A stretch of 64,000 bases of DNA from Bacteroidaceae bacterium (GTDB lineage Bacteria > Bacteroidota > Bacteroidia > Bacteroidales > Bacteroidaceae): positions 62,001-126,000 of the forward strand of contig JAFZSA010000042.1 of NCBI GenBank assembly GCA_017619585.1. The letters are read 5' to 3'. Shown here one piece after another: positions 8,226 through 15,232 of this stretch (the first letter of the stretch is position 1; every line of letters starts with the position of its first letter). The notes under the pieces are model-generated. The model had not been told where the DNA came from. It worked only from the letters and a program-made list of their open reading frames with translations, and did no database searches. A program made the translations under genes and the position numbers.

Positions 8226-9536
8226 ATGAACAAGTACGATATCCCTGTTCTGCTGCTCACAGGCTACCTTGGCAGCGGAAAGACTACATTATTGAACCGA
8301 ATACTTTCTAACGAAAAAGGAATACGCTTTGCTGTCATTGTAAATGATATTGGTGAAGTGAATATAGATGCTGACTTAATACAGAAGGGAGGAATTGTAA
8401 GCCAAACAGACGACAGCCTAGTGGCCTTGCAGAACGGTTGTATCTGCTGTACGCTGAAGATGGATCTGGTACAACAACTCTATGACATCATTGCCACACA
8501 TCGTTTTGACTACATAGTTATAGAAGCCAGTGGAATTTGTGAGCCCGCTCCCATTGCCCAGACCATCTGCTCTATCCCATCAATGGCACCAGAAGTTATT
8601 AAGAATGGCGTTCCCCAACTTGACTGCATTGTTACCGTAGTGGATGCACTGCGTCTGAAGGATGAGTTTGCCAACGGAAATGATTTGATGAAACAGAACT
8701 TGGAGGAAGATGACATAGAAAACCTGGTCATCCAACAGATTGAGTTCTGTAACATCATTCTGCTGAATAAAGCAGCCGATGTAGAACCACATGAGTTGGA
8801 AAGGACGAAACAAATACTTCGTGCCTTACAGCCTAAAGCGGAAATTATTGAATGTAATTACGGAGATGTGGAACTGAATAAGATTCTGGACACAAATCTC
8901 TTCAATTTCGAAGAAGTGGCTACCTCTGCAGCCTGGATTAACGAGATAGAAAACCATCATCCTGATGAAGAGGAGGAAGGTCATCATCATTCAGAAGAGG
9001 AAGGTCATCACCACCACCACTCAGACGAAGAACATCATCACCATCACGATGAGCATGATGATGATGACGAAGAGGTTTGCCCTGAGTGCGGACACCACCA
9101 TCATCATAACGAGCATTGCAACTGTGGATGCCACCATCATCATCATGGAGAAGGTGAAGCAGAGGAATACGGCATCGGCACATACGTTTATTACCGTCGC
9201 CAGCCCCTCGACCTAAGTAACTTCGATCATTTTGTTGCCCGCCTTTGGCCTAAAAACATCATCCGCGCCAAAGGTATCTGCTACTTCAAGGGTGAAGAAG
9301 ACATGTGTTACCTTTTCGAGCAGGCAGGCAAACAAGTTAAACTGACGAATGCAGGTCAATGGTATGCAACCATGCCCAAAGATGAACTTGAAGCTTTCAT
9401 GCAGAAAAACGAAGGATTGCGTCGCGATTGGGACGAGCAATACGGTGACAGAATGCAGAAACTGGTCTTCATTGGACAGCACCTTGACCGCGAAGCCATT
9501 GCTACCCTTCTAGATGCATGTCTGGTAAAGGAGTAA
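8226..9536 (+). CDS. CobW/COG0523 family metal-chaperone GTPase with His-rich loop
   Basis: A 436-residue cytosolic G3E GTPase. Walker A is GYLGSGKT (13-20). The metal motif CICC lies at about 72-75 in NGCICCTLK. EASGICEPAPI is the switch region, and LNKAADV is a variant of the NKxD guanine motif. A long Asp/Glu/His stretch (roughly residues 243-312) contains repeated HHHH runs and CPECGHHHHHNEHCNCGCHHHHH, an obvious metal reservoir for Zn2+, Ni2+ or Co2+. The C-terminal CobW_C domain follows (RLWPKNIIRAKG ... FIGQHLD). It is probably a zinc-transfer or zinc-storage GTPase. No cobalamin genes lie nearby, so I assign no gene symbol. I did not recognise a Zur site, though the promoter-proximal palindrome is a candidate operator. 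Confidence 0.9.
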   Translation: MNKYDIPVLLLTGYLGSGKTTLLNRILSNEKGIRFAVIVNDIGEVNIDADLIQKGGIVSQTDDSLVALQNGCICCTLKMDLVQQLYDIIATHRFDYIVIEASGICEPAPIAQTICSIPSMAPEVIKNGVPQLDCIVTVVDALRLKDEFANGNDLMKQNLEEDDIENLVIQQIEFCNIILLNKAADVEPHELERTKQILRALQPKAEIIECNYGDVELNKILDTNLFNFEEVATSAAWINEIENHHPDEEEEGHHHSEEEGHHHHHSDEEHHHHHDEHDDDDEEVCPECGHHHHHNEHCNCGCHHHHHGEGEAEEYGIGTYVYYRRQPLDLSNFDHFVARLWPKNIIRAKGICYFKGEEDMCYLFEQAGKQVKLTNAGQWYATMPKDELEAFMQKNEGLRRDWDEQYGDRMQKLVFIGQHLDREAIATLLDACLVKE

Positions 9537-9552
9537 TTTCTACTCCCCTACC

Positions 9553-9924
9553 CTATACCCATTCATAGATGGAGTTCTCGTACTCGGCCAACTGTGCCAA
9601 CGCAGCTTGGTCGAGTCCCACTCCCTCTTGGTAGTGTTGCTGCAAGAACTGATGCAACGCTGCACGGACGACATTCTGCTTTTCAAATTTGTTACGGAAA
9701 GCAATAAAATCAAGTGCGTTCCTATCCTCTTCAGAAGTAAAGAAGGAGAAACCACCTACCTTCTGAATCTTACATACCCTTTTCAGAGCCTTAGGAGCAG
9801 GAGTTTCCTGTACAATCTGTGTACGTACTGCTTCATTTGTTGCCAGAGGAACTGGTTGTACAAAGTTTCTGCTGGCATCCTTAGCTACCTGTGCGATAGG
9901 TAGACTTCCTTTCTTAATAGCCAT
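9553..9924 (-). CDS. Small RHH-like partition DNA-binding protein (ParG/ParB role)
   Basis: A 123-residue protein encoded 77 bp downstream of parA. The basic N-terminal arm (MAIKKGSLPIAQVAKDASR) looks flexible. The C-terminal half (SFFTSEEDRNALDFIAFR, then EKQNVVRAALHQFLQQH) has the beta-strand/helix/helix pattern of ribbon-helix-helix proteins, where NVVRAAL matches the usual second-helix signature. Small RHH proteins next to a ParA without an N-terminal HTH are the centromere-binding partners of type Ib partition systems, such as ParG of TP228 and omega of pSM19035. The ACTC-type octamer arrays on both sides of parA are the expected targets. The role rests on context and pattern, not on a named homologue. 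Confidence 0.7.
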   Translation of the reverse strand: MAIKKGSLPIAQVAKDASRNFVQPVPLATNEAVRTQIVQETPAPKALKRVCKIQKVGGFSFFTSEEDRNALDFIAFRNKFEKQNVVRAALHQFLQQHYQEGVGLDQAALAQLAEYENSIYEWV

Positions 9925-10002
9925 ATATACGAATGTTTATATGTTTGTATATTTTCAAATATTTGAATATTCAAACACCTGAATGTTTGCGTATCCGAGT
10001 AT
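9925..10002 (-). repeat. Octamer array between parA and the RHH gene
   Basis: Read on the minus strand from 10002 downward, the spacer falls into 8-mers: ATACTCGG, ATACGCAA, ACATTCAG, GTGTTTGA, ATATTCAA, ATATTTGA, then weaker units. This is the same period and consensus (ATAYTCnn) as the larger array upstream of parA, so it is probably an operator or centromere site for the RHH protein. Confidence 0.7.
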
Positions 10003-10889
10003 TACGCTTCCCTCTCCTTCATGAACCGCTTGAAGGCTGTATTAGCTATTTGTCCCCAGCGAACCGGAGTCCAAGTCTTGGGACGTGCCTTCCTTCCAAT
10101 CATATATTCAGCAACCCTCATATAATCATCAGCTGCAGTGCAGTCAGGACTATATTCGAAGAGAGACATTTCATAAGCAACACTCTCAGTACACCTGACA
10201 CATTCACGGATGTTAACAGGGAAGAGGGGAGCCTTCACCTCGTCTTGATTGCTATAATAAGCCTTGACCTCTTTACTGATAGCTTTACGAGCATCCCAGC
10301 GAACCAAGAGGTAACCAAGAATGGAAACAGGACAATGTAACTGCGTTCTGACCTTCTCTATGTAATCAAGTAATCTGGGTAAACCCTGCAAACTGTATAT
10401 TCCAGCCTCAGTAGGAACAATAACATAGTCACTAGCCACAAGAGCATTAGTGTTCATAAGTGTCTCACCTCCTGGAGCGCAATCAATAAAGATGTAATCA
10501 TACATGTTCCTGATCTTCGCACCAGACTCCGGATCAACAGTGTTCAGAAAGTTCTCAAGTCTATGCTCACGATTGTACATCAACTGCAACTCTGCATTGA
10601 TGTTACTCATACTATGACTACCTGGCACATAATCTAATCCATCATATCTTGTATAAATAGGAAGAGATCTCATTTCCCCTGGCTTGAAGTCATGAAGCCA
10701 TTCATATATGGTACTTTCCGCTTCAAGATGTACGGTCTTGTCAACCGTATCAGTCATATTACACTGAGGGTCAGTGTCAATAAGTAACACCTTTTTCCCT
10801 AACAGCCATAAAGCAAAACCCAGATTAACACAAGAGGTTGTCTTAGCACAACCGCCTTTATCGTGTAATAAAGAAATAACCTGTGACAT
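10002..10889 (-). CDS. parA: ParA-family partition ATPase
   Basis: A 295-residue ParA/MinD-type ATPase. The deviant Walker A KGGCAKTT is at residues 11-18, IDTDPQCN is the switch/Walker A' region, and YIFIDCAPGG is Walker B. There is no N-terminal helix-turn-helix, which puts it in the type Ib (plasmid) class rather than chromosomal Soj or P1 ParA. It would pattern on the nucleoid and move the RHH-bound centromere. The gene has its own promoter (TTTG-N19-TAAATTTG) and is followed by the small RHH gene. It lies 1.1 kb from repB, divergently, a classic replicon layout. Confidence 0.93.
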   Translation of the reverse strand: MSQVISLLHDKGGCAKTTSCVNLGFALWLLGKKVLLIDTDPQCNMTDTVDKTVHLEAESTIYEWLHDFKPGEMRSLPIYTRYDGLDYVPGSHSMSNINAELQLMYNREHRLENFLNTVDPESGAKIRNMYDYIFIDCAPGGETLMNTNALVASDYVIVPTEAGIYSLQGLPRLLDYIEKVRTQLHCPVSILGYLLVRWDARKAISKEVKAYYSNQDEVKAPLFPVNIRECVRCTESVAYEMSLFEYSPDCTAADDYMRVAEYMIGRKARPKTWTPVRWGQIANTAFKRFMKEREA

Positions 10890-10923
10890 ACAATAAAATG
10901 TGTCTTTTTGTGATTTTATGGGG

Positions 10924-10954
10924 CAAATTTAGTCTTTTATCACAAAACAACAAA
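10924..10954 (-). promoter_or_regulatory. parA promoter
   Basis: On the minus strand TTTG (10954-10951), 19 nt, TAAATTTG (10931-10924), with a leader of about 30 nt to the parA ATG. The octamer array starts immediately upstream (10958 onward), so the RHH protein could both mark the centromere and repress parA. Confidence 0.8.
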
Positions 10955-10957
10955 GAA

Positions 10958-11245
10958 ATATTCAAATATTTTCAAATATTTACATATAAAAATACCCATA
11001 TTCTTGGATATTTCTGCATACATGACGCTATAACCGCACAAAACACAACAAATATTTACAAATACTCACACATACTTATAGATATTCACATACGCACAAA
11101 TACCTTATTATATTTATATACTCCCATATATGCAGATTTGTATATTCAGATACTTCCGTATTCTAATACCCGGATACACAGATTTCTTTATACTTCAATA
11201 TTTGAATACTCAGATATTTAGATATACAACTATCCAGGTGTATAC
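10958..11245. repeat. Octamer (ATAYTCnn) array, candidate partition centromere
   Basis: From 11142 to 11237 twelve consecutive 8-mers run in exact register: ATATTCAG, ATACTTCC, GTATTCTA, ATACCCGG, ATACACAG, ATTTCTTT, ATACTTCA, ATATTTGA, ATACTCAG, ATATTTAG, ATATACAA, CTATCCAG. Upstream, similar ATAYTC units continue to 10958 with mostly 8- or 10-bp steps (for example ATACTCAC at 11062, ATACTTAT at 11072, ATATTCAC at 11082, ATACTCCC at 11118). ACTC/ATTC tetramers separated by four AT-rich bases is the design described for the ParG-bound centromere of plasmid TP228. Confidence 0.75.
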
Positions 11246-11550
11246 ATATCGTAGGGAAACATGCGCTTCTACATATATACAAAGTATATATATAAAGGAA
11301 GTGTTCCTGATCTCCGCATCAGATGTACATGAAGTTCACACCAAGTCTTCCCAAAGTTCTCGCCAAATGTTCACATTCTACGCACCTAATAGAGGATAAA
11401 TATCTATAAAACAACAAGATACGTTGATGTATAATAGAAATAAGAATATACTTCGAAAAGAACTTTTCTTTCACATTTTATTATAATGTTTATTTATAAT
11501 AATATAGCTATGCGCTATGTTGTTGATATTTAGTCGCTTAGACATAGGAA

Positions 11551-11698
11551 GGTGCGTACTTTATGAACACTTGGTGCGAATATCCGGAACACTTATTGCG
11601 AGGTTTAGGGGCTTTTGGTGCGAAGTTCGGGAACATAGGTGCGAACGTTAGGAACAATTGACGTATATGTACGCCTGGTGCGAAGTTCGGGAACAATT
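11551..11698 (+). repeat. 22-bp iterons of the plasmid-type origin
   Basis: Six direct repeats with core GGTGCGAAGTTCGGGAAC start at 11551, 11573, 11595 (degenerate), 11617, 11638 and 11677. The first five are head to tail at 21-22 bp, and the sixth is offset by 17 bp. A seventh near-copy (ATTGCGAAAGTTCGGAAC, 11930-11950) lies in front of repB. Iterons of about two helical turns beside a RepB-family initiator are the usual initiator-binding sites. Confidence 0.9.
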
Positions 11699-11929
11699 AC
11701 TCTATATAATAATGTATTATTTTATAATAATGTATAAACACAGGGTAGGGGAGTAGGGTAAACTATGGTAGGGAGCCTGTAATAATAGTGGTTGGATACT
11801 ACGGTAACATCTATATGCGAGTGTTTAGTATCATCTGGGTGTGAAACCATGGCAGAGGACGGGCATATAGTACGTTACACATCGGTAATAAAGAGATGAT
11901 GATTCAGGTTGGATATATTGAAACACCAA

Positions 11930-11996
11930 ATTGCGAAAGTTCGGAACATTTTCTGGTTATAAAATTTGGAAGTTTCGTTGAAATGGAGTATTTTTG
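11930..11996 (+). promoter_or_regulatory. repB promoter with iteron-like operator
   Basis: TTTG (11965-11968), 20 nt, TATTTTTG (11989-11996). The iteron-like site ends 14 bp before the -33 box. A partly inverted copy of its core (GGAAGTTTCG) lies between the two boxes. This resembles the inverted-repeat operators through which iteron initiators repress their own genes. Autoregulation is inferred. Confidence 0.7.
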
Positions 11997-12022
11997 CCCC
12001 CAGAACTTAATTTTGGACTAAT

Positions 12023-13480
12023 ATGGCAAAGAAAAAAGGTCCTGCTATTGTAAGCAAAACAAACGAGTTGGTGCAGTCCATCTCGCAGAATAATGATATT
12101 GACTTTATCATGAATCCTATCACGTACACTCAGATACGTGGTAACTTTTCGCTTGTCCAGACGAATTTGATGATTGCCATTATTGCTCAATTGCAAGACC
12201 GCATAAAAGAACAGTTAAGTTTTGACAGCATGTCCACGCTTTTCAAGCCAGAGGATTTGAGCGGAAATCTTCTTAACTTTGAGATTCCGCTAAAGGAGCT
12301 TGGTATCAGTCCCAAGAAATATGGTGAGCTTGAGACGGCATGTGATGCATTGTTGAAGGTTGATATGTCGTATAAGCGTTACGACGAAAAGGAGGATACA
12401 TGGTATGATGTTAAGCAGAACATCTTTCATAAGATAGAGTTCCCGACTGCCGACCTTAATGCGGAAGGCGAGAAGATGGGTTATAAGAGCGGATTCAGAA
12501 GAAAGGGTTTTATCCGTATTCAGATGGTGGATGAAAGTGCCAGGGAAATCCTTAATTTAAAGAAAGGATATACCCGCCATCTGAAGGGAATTACACAGTT
12601 ATGCCGTAGTCCCAGGACGCCTCGTCTTTACATTTATCTTAGTGCCTGGCGTAGAATAGGATCTTGTAATGTAAACTATATTGACCTAAAAGAGTTTTTC
12701 GGTGTACTCACTTACAGCAAGGACCACAAGAAGATTGTTGATGACCATTACCTGAAGTATGGTGCTTTCCACAGAGATGTTCTGGATCCTGTTCAGCGCG
12801 AAATGAAAAAGCTTTCGGAAGAGGGAAAGGTGGAATTCTGTTTTGACTATAAGCCGGTCTATCCGCGTGGTGTCACCCGAGGTAACCCAGAGAGTATCCG
12901 CTTTACTATTATAGAAGGTAAGATGGGGCAGGCCCAAAATCACGAGAACTTCCTGGGGCAGGTACATTCGGACCTTATTACCAAGTACCGTTTGCAACCC
13001 ATGGAGTGGGAACGACTGCAGAATTACATCTATGATGGACTTGACCTGAAAGACGAACTGGCAAGGATTGACAAACTGATAGAACAGCATCAGCCGGACA
13101 ATGTCCATGCCTATGTAACGGAGGTTCTCTATAATTGGTTAACAAAGCAACAGTCTCGTGAACCCAAATTCGATGTTGCCGAGGAAATCTTTGATGATAC
13201 TCCGGAGCGTCCCTTTGTTCAGCCGGCTTTCAGGGAGAAATACGACTGGTGGATGGAACGTGCCAAGGAAAGGCTGGGCGAGATGTTCTACAATACTTAT
13301 ATGACCTGTTGTGATCTTTGGGCGGTAAGAGATAAGAATGTATTGATTGCTGTACCTAATAGCTTTGTACGTGACCAGTGGGAAGAGCATATAGGTGAAA
13401 TCAGTAGTTATTTCTATACGGCTTTCGGAACGGATAGGGTAGTGGTGTATATAGAACAGGACCTCTCTTTCTTTAAATAA
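12023..13480 (+). CDS. repB: RepB-family replication initiator with DnaA domain I-like C-terminus
   Basis: A 485-residue protein. Residues about 15-250 read as a Rep_3/RepB initiator: VSKTNELVQS at the start, MNPITYTQIRGNFSLVQTNL, ELGISPKKYGELETACDALL, then LKGITQLCRSPRTPRLYIYL and the second winged-helix region. Such proteins bind iterons and open the origin. The last 80 residues (WWMERAKERLGEMFYNTYMTCCDLW ... VLIAVPNSFVRDQWEEHI) match the pattern of DnaA domain I, which in DnaA binds DnaB and DnaA itself. A fused domain of this kind could recruit host helicase directly. Length exceeds simple Rep_3 proteins (about 300 residues), consistent with the fusion. Start ATG at 12023 lies 26 nt after the -7 box. 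Confidence 0.87.
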   Translation: MAKKKGPAIVSKTNELVQSISQNNDIDFIMNPITYTQIRGNFSLVQTNLMIAIIAQLQDRIKEQLSFDSMSTLFKPEDLSGNLLNFEIPLKELGISPKKYGELETACDALLKVDMSYKRYDEKEDTWYDVKQNIFHKIEFPTADLNAEGEKMGYKSGFRRKGFIRIQMVDESAREILNLKKGYTRHLKGITQLCRSPRTPRLYIYLSAWRRIGSCNVNYIDLKEFFGVLTYSKDHKKIVDDHYLKYGAFHRDVLDPVQREMKKLSEEGKVEFCFDYKPVYPRGVTRGNPESIRFTIIEGKMGQAQNHENFLGQVHSDLITKYRLQPMEWERLQNYIYDGLDLKDELARIDKLIEQHQPDNVHAYVTEVLYNWLTKQQSREPKFDVAEEIFDDTPERPFVQPAFREKYDWWMERAKERLGEMFYNTYMTCCDLWAVRDKNVLIAVPNSFVRDQWEEHIGEISSYFYTAFGTDRVVVYIEQDLSFFK

Positions 13481-13493
13481 GGTAAGGGTATAA

Positions 13494-13581
13494 GTTTCTC
13501 ACTAGGGAGAATTTGTTCCCATACTGGGAATATTTCATTCCCAGTATGGGAACAAATAATTCCCACGTTGGGAATAAAAAA
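13494..13581. repeat. 22-bp-period array of TTCCCAnnnTGGGAA palindromes
   Basis: Three 15-bp palindromes, TTCCCATACTGGGAA (13516), TTCCCAGTATGGGAA (13538) and TTCCCACGTTGGGAA (13560), lie exactly 22 bp apart. A diverged unit (GTTTCTCACTAGGGAGAA) begins at 13494. The first two also form a 16-bp perfect inverted repeat with each other. The array sits between convergent repB and the sigma gene. A related array occurs at 42206-42271. Confidence 0.85.
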
Positions 13582-13613
13582 GAAGGCCTTGAATGTCTCA
13601 AAGCCTCCTTCTT
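13580..13613. terminator. Bidirectional terminator between repB and the sigma gene
   Basis: AAGAAGG pairs with CCTTCTT around an imperfect inner stem, with an A run before it and a T-rich stretch after it, between convergent genes. Confidence 0.65.
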
Positions 13614-13632
13614 GTGTATTTTTGGTTGAAAA

Positions 13633-14493
13633 TTATCCCAGGTAAGAGCGGAGCAGGCTGTTGCGGCTGCCGCTGCGGAGTTTGCGGATTGCCTTCTCGC
13701 GAATCTGACGAACACGTTCACGGGTCAGTCCGAAGCGCTCACCGATTTCCTCCAGAGTCATTTCCTGGTGATTGATGCCGAAGCTCATTTCCACAATATC
13801 TTTCTCGCGCTCGTTAAGCATACTCAGGGCACGGTCAATTTCTGTTGCCAGGCTTTCGTTCACCAGACTCTTGTCAGCCATTGGTGAATCTGGGTTCTGC
13901 ATTACGTCCAGCAGACTGTTTTCCTCGCCCTCTACGAAGGGAGCGTCCACACTCACGTGGCGGCCACTGGCACGCAGGGAGTCGTTAATCTTCTCGGGCA
14001 GTTCGTTAACCAGTTCAGCCAACTCATCAGCACTGGGCTTGCGCTCGTGCTCCTGCTCGAACTTGGTCATAGCCTTTGTGATCTTGTTAACGGCACTAAC
14101 CTGGTTCAGGGGCAGACGTACAATACGGCTCTGCTCAGCCAAAGCCTGCAGAATAGTCTGACGAATCCACCATACGGCATAGGAGATAAACTTGAAACCA
14201 CGAGTCTCATCGAATTTCTCAGCTGCCTTGATAAGTCCCACGTTACCCTCATTGATAAGGTCGGGTAGGGAGAGACCCTGGTTCTGGTACTGTTTGGCAA
14301 CGGAAACCACAAAACGCAGGTTAGCACGAACCAGTTTGTCAAGAGCTCGGCGGTCTCCTTTCTTTATTCGTTGAGTCAGTTCTACCTCCTCGTCAACAGT
14401 AAGAAGTCCTTCACGTCCGATTTCCTGCAAATACTTATCCAGCGAAGCACTATCGCGGCTGGTGATACTCTTTGTGATTTTAAGTTGTCTCAT
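13633..14493 (-). CDS. rpoD: Primary RNA polymerase sigma factor (SigA/RpoD)
   Basis: A 286-residue group 1 sigma factor, the short Bacteroidota form. Region 1.2 ([16 protein letters not shown]), region 2 ([18 protein letters not shown], then [13 protein letters not shown] for -7 recognition and melting), region 3 and region 4 ([20 protein letters not shown]) are all present. I choose the ATG at 14493, giving [18 protein letters not shown], the conserved N-terminus. The frame extends upstream to 14562 but that extension looks unlike the family. It directs transcription from the TTTG/TAnnTTTG promoters seen throughout the window. It is a core gene lying 150 bp from repB. Confidence 0.95.
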   Translation of the reverse strand: MRQLKITKSITSRDSASLDKYLQEIGREGLLTVDEEVELTQRIKKGDRRALDKLVRANLRFVVSVAKQYQNQGLSLPDLINEGNVGLIKAAEKFDETRGFKFISYAVWWIRQTILQALAEQSRIVRLPLNQVSAVNKITKAMTKFEQEHERKPSADELAELVNELPEKINDSLRASGRHVSVDAPFVEGEENSLLDVMQNPDSPMADKSLVNESLATEIDRALSMLNEREKDIVEMSFGINHQEMTLEEIGERFGLTRERVRQIREKAIRKLRSGSRNSLLRSYLG

Positions 14494-14659
14494 TGTGTAC
14501 CTTCTGATATTTAAGCGTGCGAAGATAGGACTTTTTTCTGAAATGGTCTGAAATTTCCTCAAAAAATGTTGTTTATTTTCACTAATTGATATCTTTATTT
14601 AGAAAAATCACTATCTTTGCATTGCAAAAATGATGTTTAACATATAAAACAGAAAAATT

Positions 14660-15223
14660 ATGGTTGCATTAATCGTAGTAGCAGTTATTGCTGTAATTCT
14701 TGTTGTCTGGATTATTGGTATCTATAACAATTTGGTAGCTCTCCGTAATAACCGCGAGAATGCTTTTGCCAATATTGATGTTCAGTTGAAGCAGCGATAT
14801 GATCTTATTCCTAACCTTGTAAATACGGTAAAGGGTTATGCCGAGCATGAGAAAGGTTTGCTGGAGCGTGTGACCGCTGCCCGTACTGCTGCTATGGGAG
14901 CAACTTCTCTGAATGACAAGATTCAGGCTGAGAATGCTTTGAGTAGTGCGTTGGCAGGTTTGAAGGTTAGTGTAGAGGCTTATCCCGACCTGAAGGCCAA
15001 CCAGAACTTCCTGGAGTTGCAGACCGAGCTGGCTGACATAGAGAATAAGTTGGCTGCCGTTCGTCGTTTCTTCAACAGTGCCACCAAGGAGCTCAACACA
15101 GCTGTTCAGAGTTTCCCCGCTGTACTGTTTGCCGGAATGTTCGGTTTCCATCAGGAGCCCATGTTCGAGGTTCCTCAGGAAGAGCGTGCTGCTGTACAGA
15201 AGGCTCCCGAAGTAAAATTCTAA
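14660..15223 (+). CDS. LemA family protein
   Basis: A 187-residue membrane-anchored protein with one N-terminal transmembrane helix (1-20) and a long alpha-helical domain. The family core NNLVALRNNRENAFANIDVQLKQR and DLIPNLVNTVKGYAEHEKG is clear. The FPAVLFAGMFGF and MFEVPQEER segments near the end are typical. Its function is not settled in any organism. It is consistently found beside M48 metalloproteases, as here (10 bp upstream), suggesting a shared role in envelope proteostasis. A TATCTTTG -7 box lies at 14612-14619. Confidence 0.93.
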   Translation: MVALIVVAVIAVILVVWIIGIYNNLVALRNNRENAFANIDVQLKQRYDLIPNLVNTVKGYAEHEKGLLERVTAARTAAMGATSLNDKIQAENALSSALAGLKVSVEAYPDLKANQNFLELQTELADIENKLAAVRRFFNSATKELNTAVQSFPAVLFAGMFGFHQEPMFEVPQEERAAVQKAPEVKF

Positions 15224-15232
15224 ACTGATAGG

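Larger units (their letters stand above)
11246..12022. other. Probable replication origin region, no gene
   Basis: AT-rich noncoding DNA between the partition array and repB. It contains the iterons (11551-11698), an exact 12-bp direct repeat ATAATAATGTAT at 11706-11717 and 11724-11735 that could serve as the unwinding element, AT-rich DNA at 11476-11506, an isolated iteron-like site at 11930-11950, and the repB promoter. I saw no convincing perfect DnaA box. Short open frames here (for example 11130-11399) run through repeats and are not credible genes. Confidence 0.75.

Noticed and set aside
8938..9216. His/Met-rich open frames on both strands inside the CobW gene
   Set aside because: They are frame shadows of the CAT/CAC-rich histidine loop.
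10883..11399. Two Ile/Tyr/Thr-rich open frames in the origin region
   Set aside because: They are by-products of the ATAYTCnn octamers and AT-rich DNA; composition is unlike any gene in the window.
11551..11698. Iteron cluster considered as a CRISPR array
   Set aside because: Units are directly abutting 22-mers with no spacers, and no cas genes are present.
9553..13480. Module called as an integrated plasmid with defined ends
   Set aside because: No att sites, integrase, relaxase or composition break could be identified on either side.
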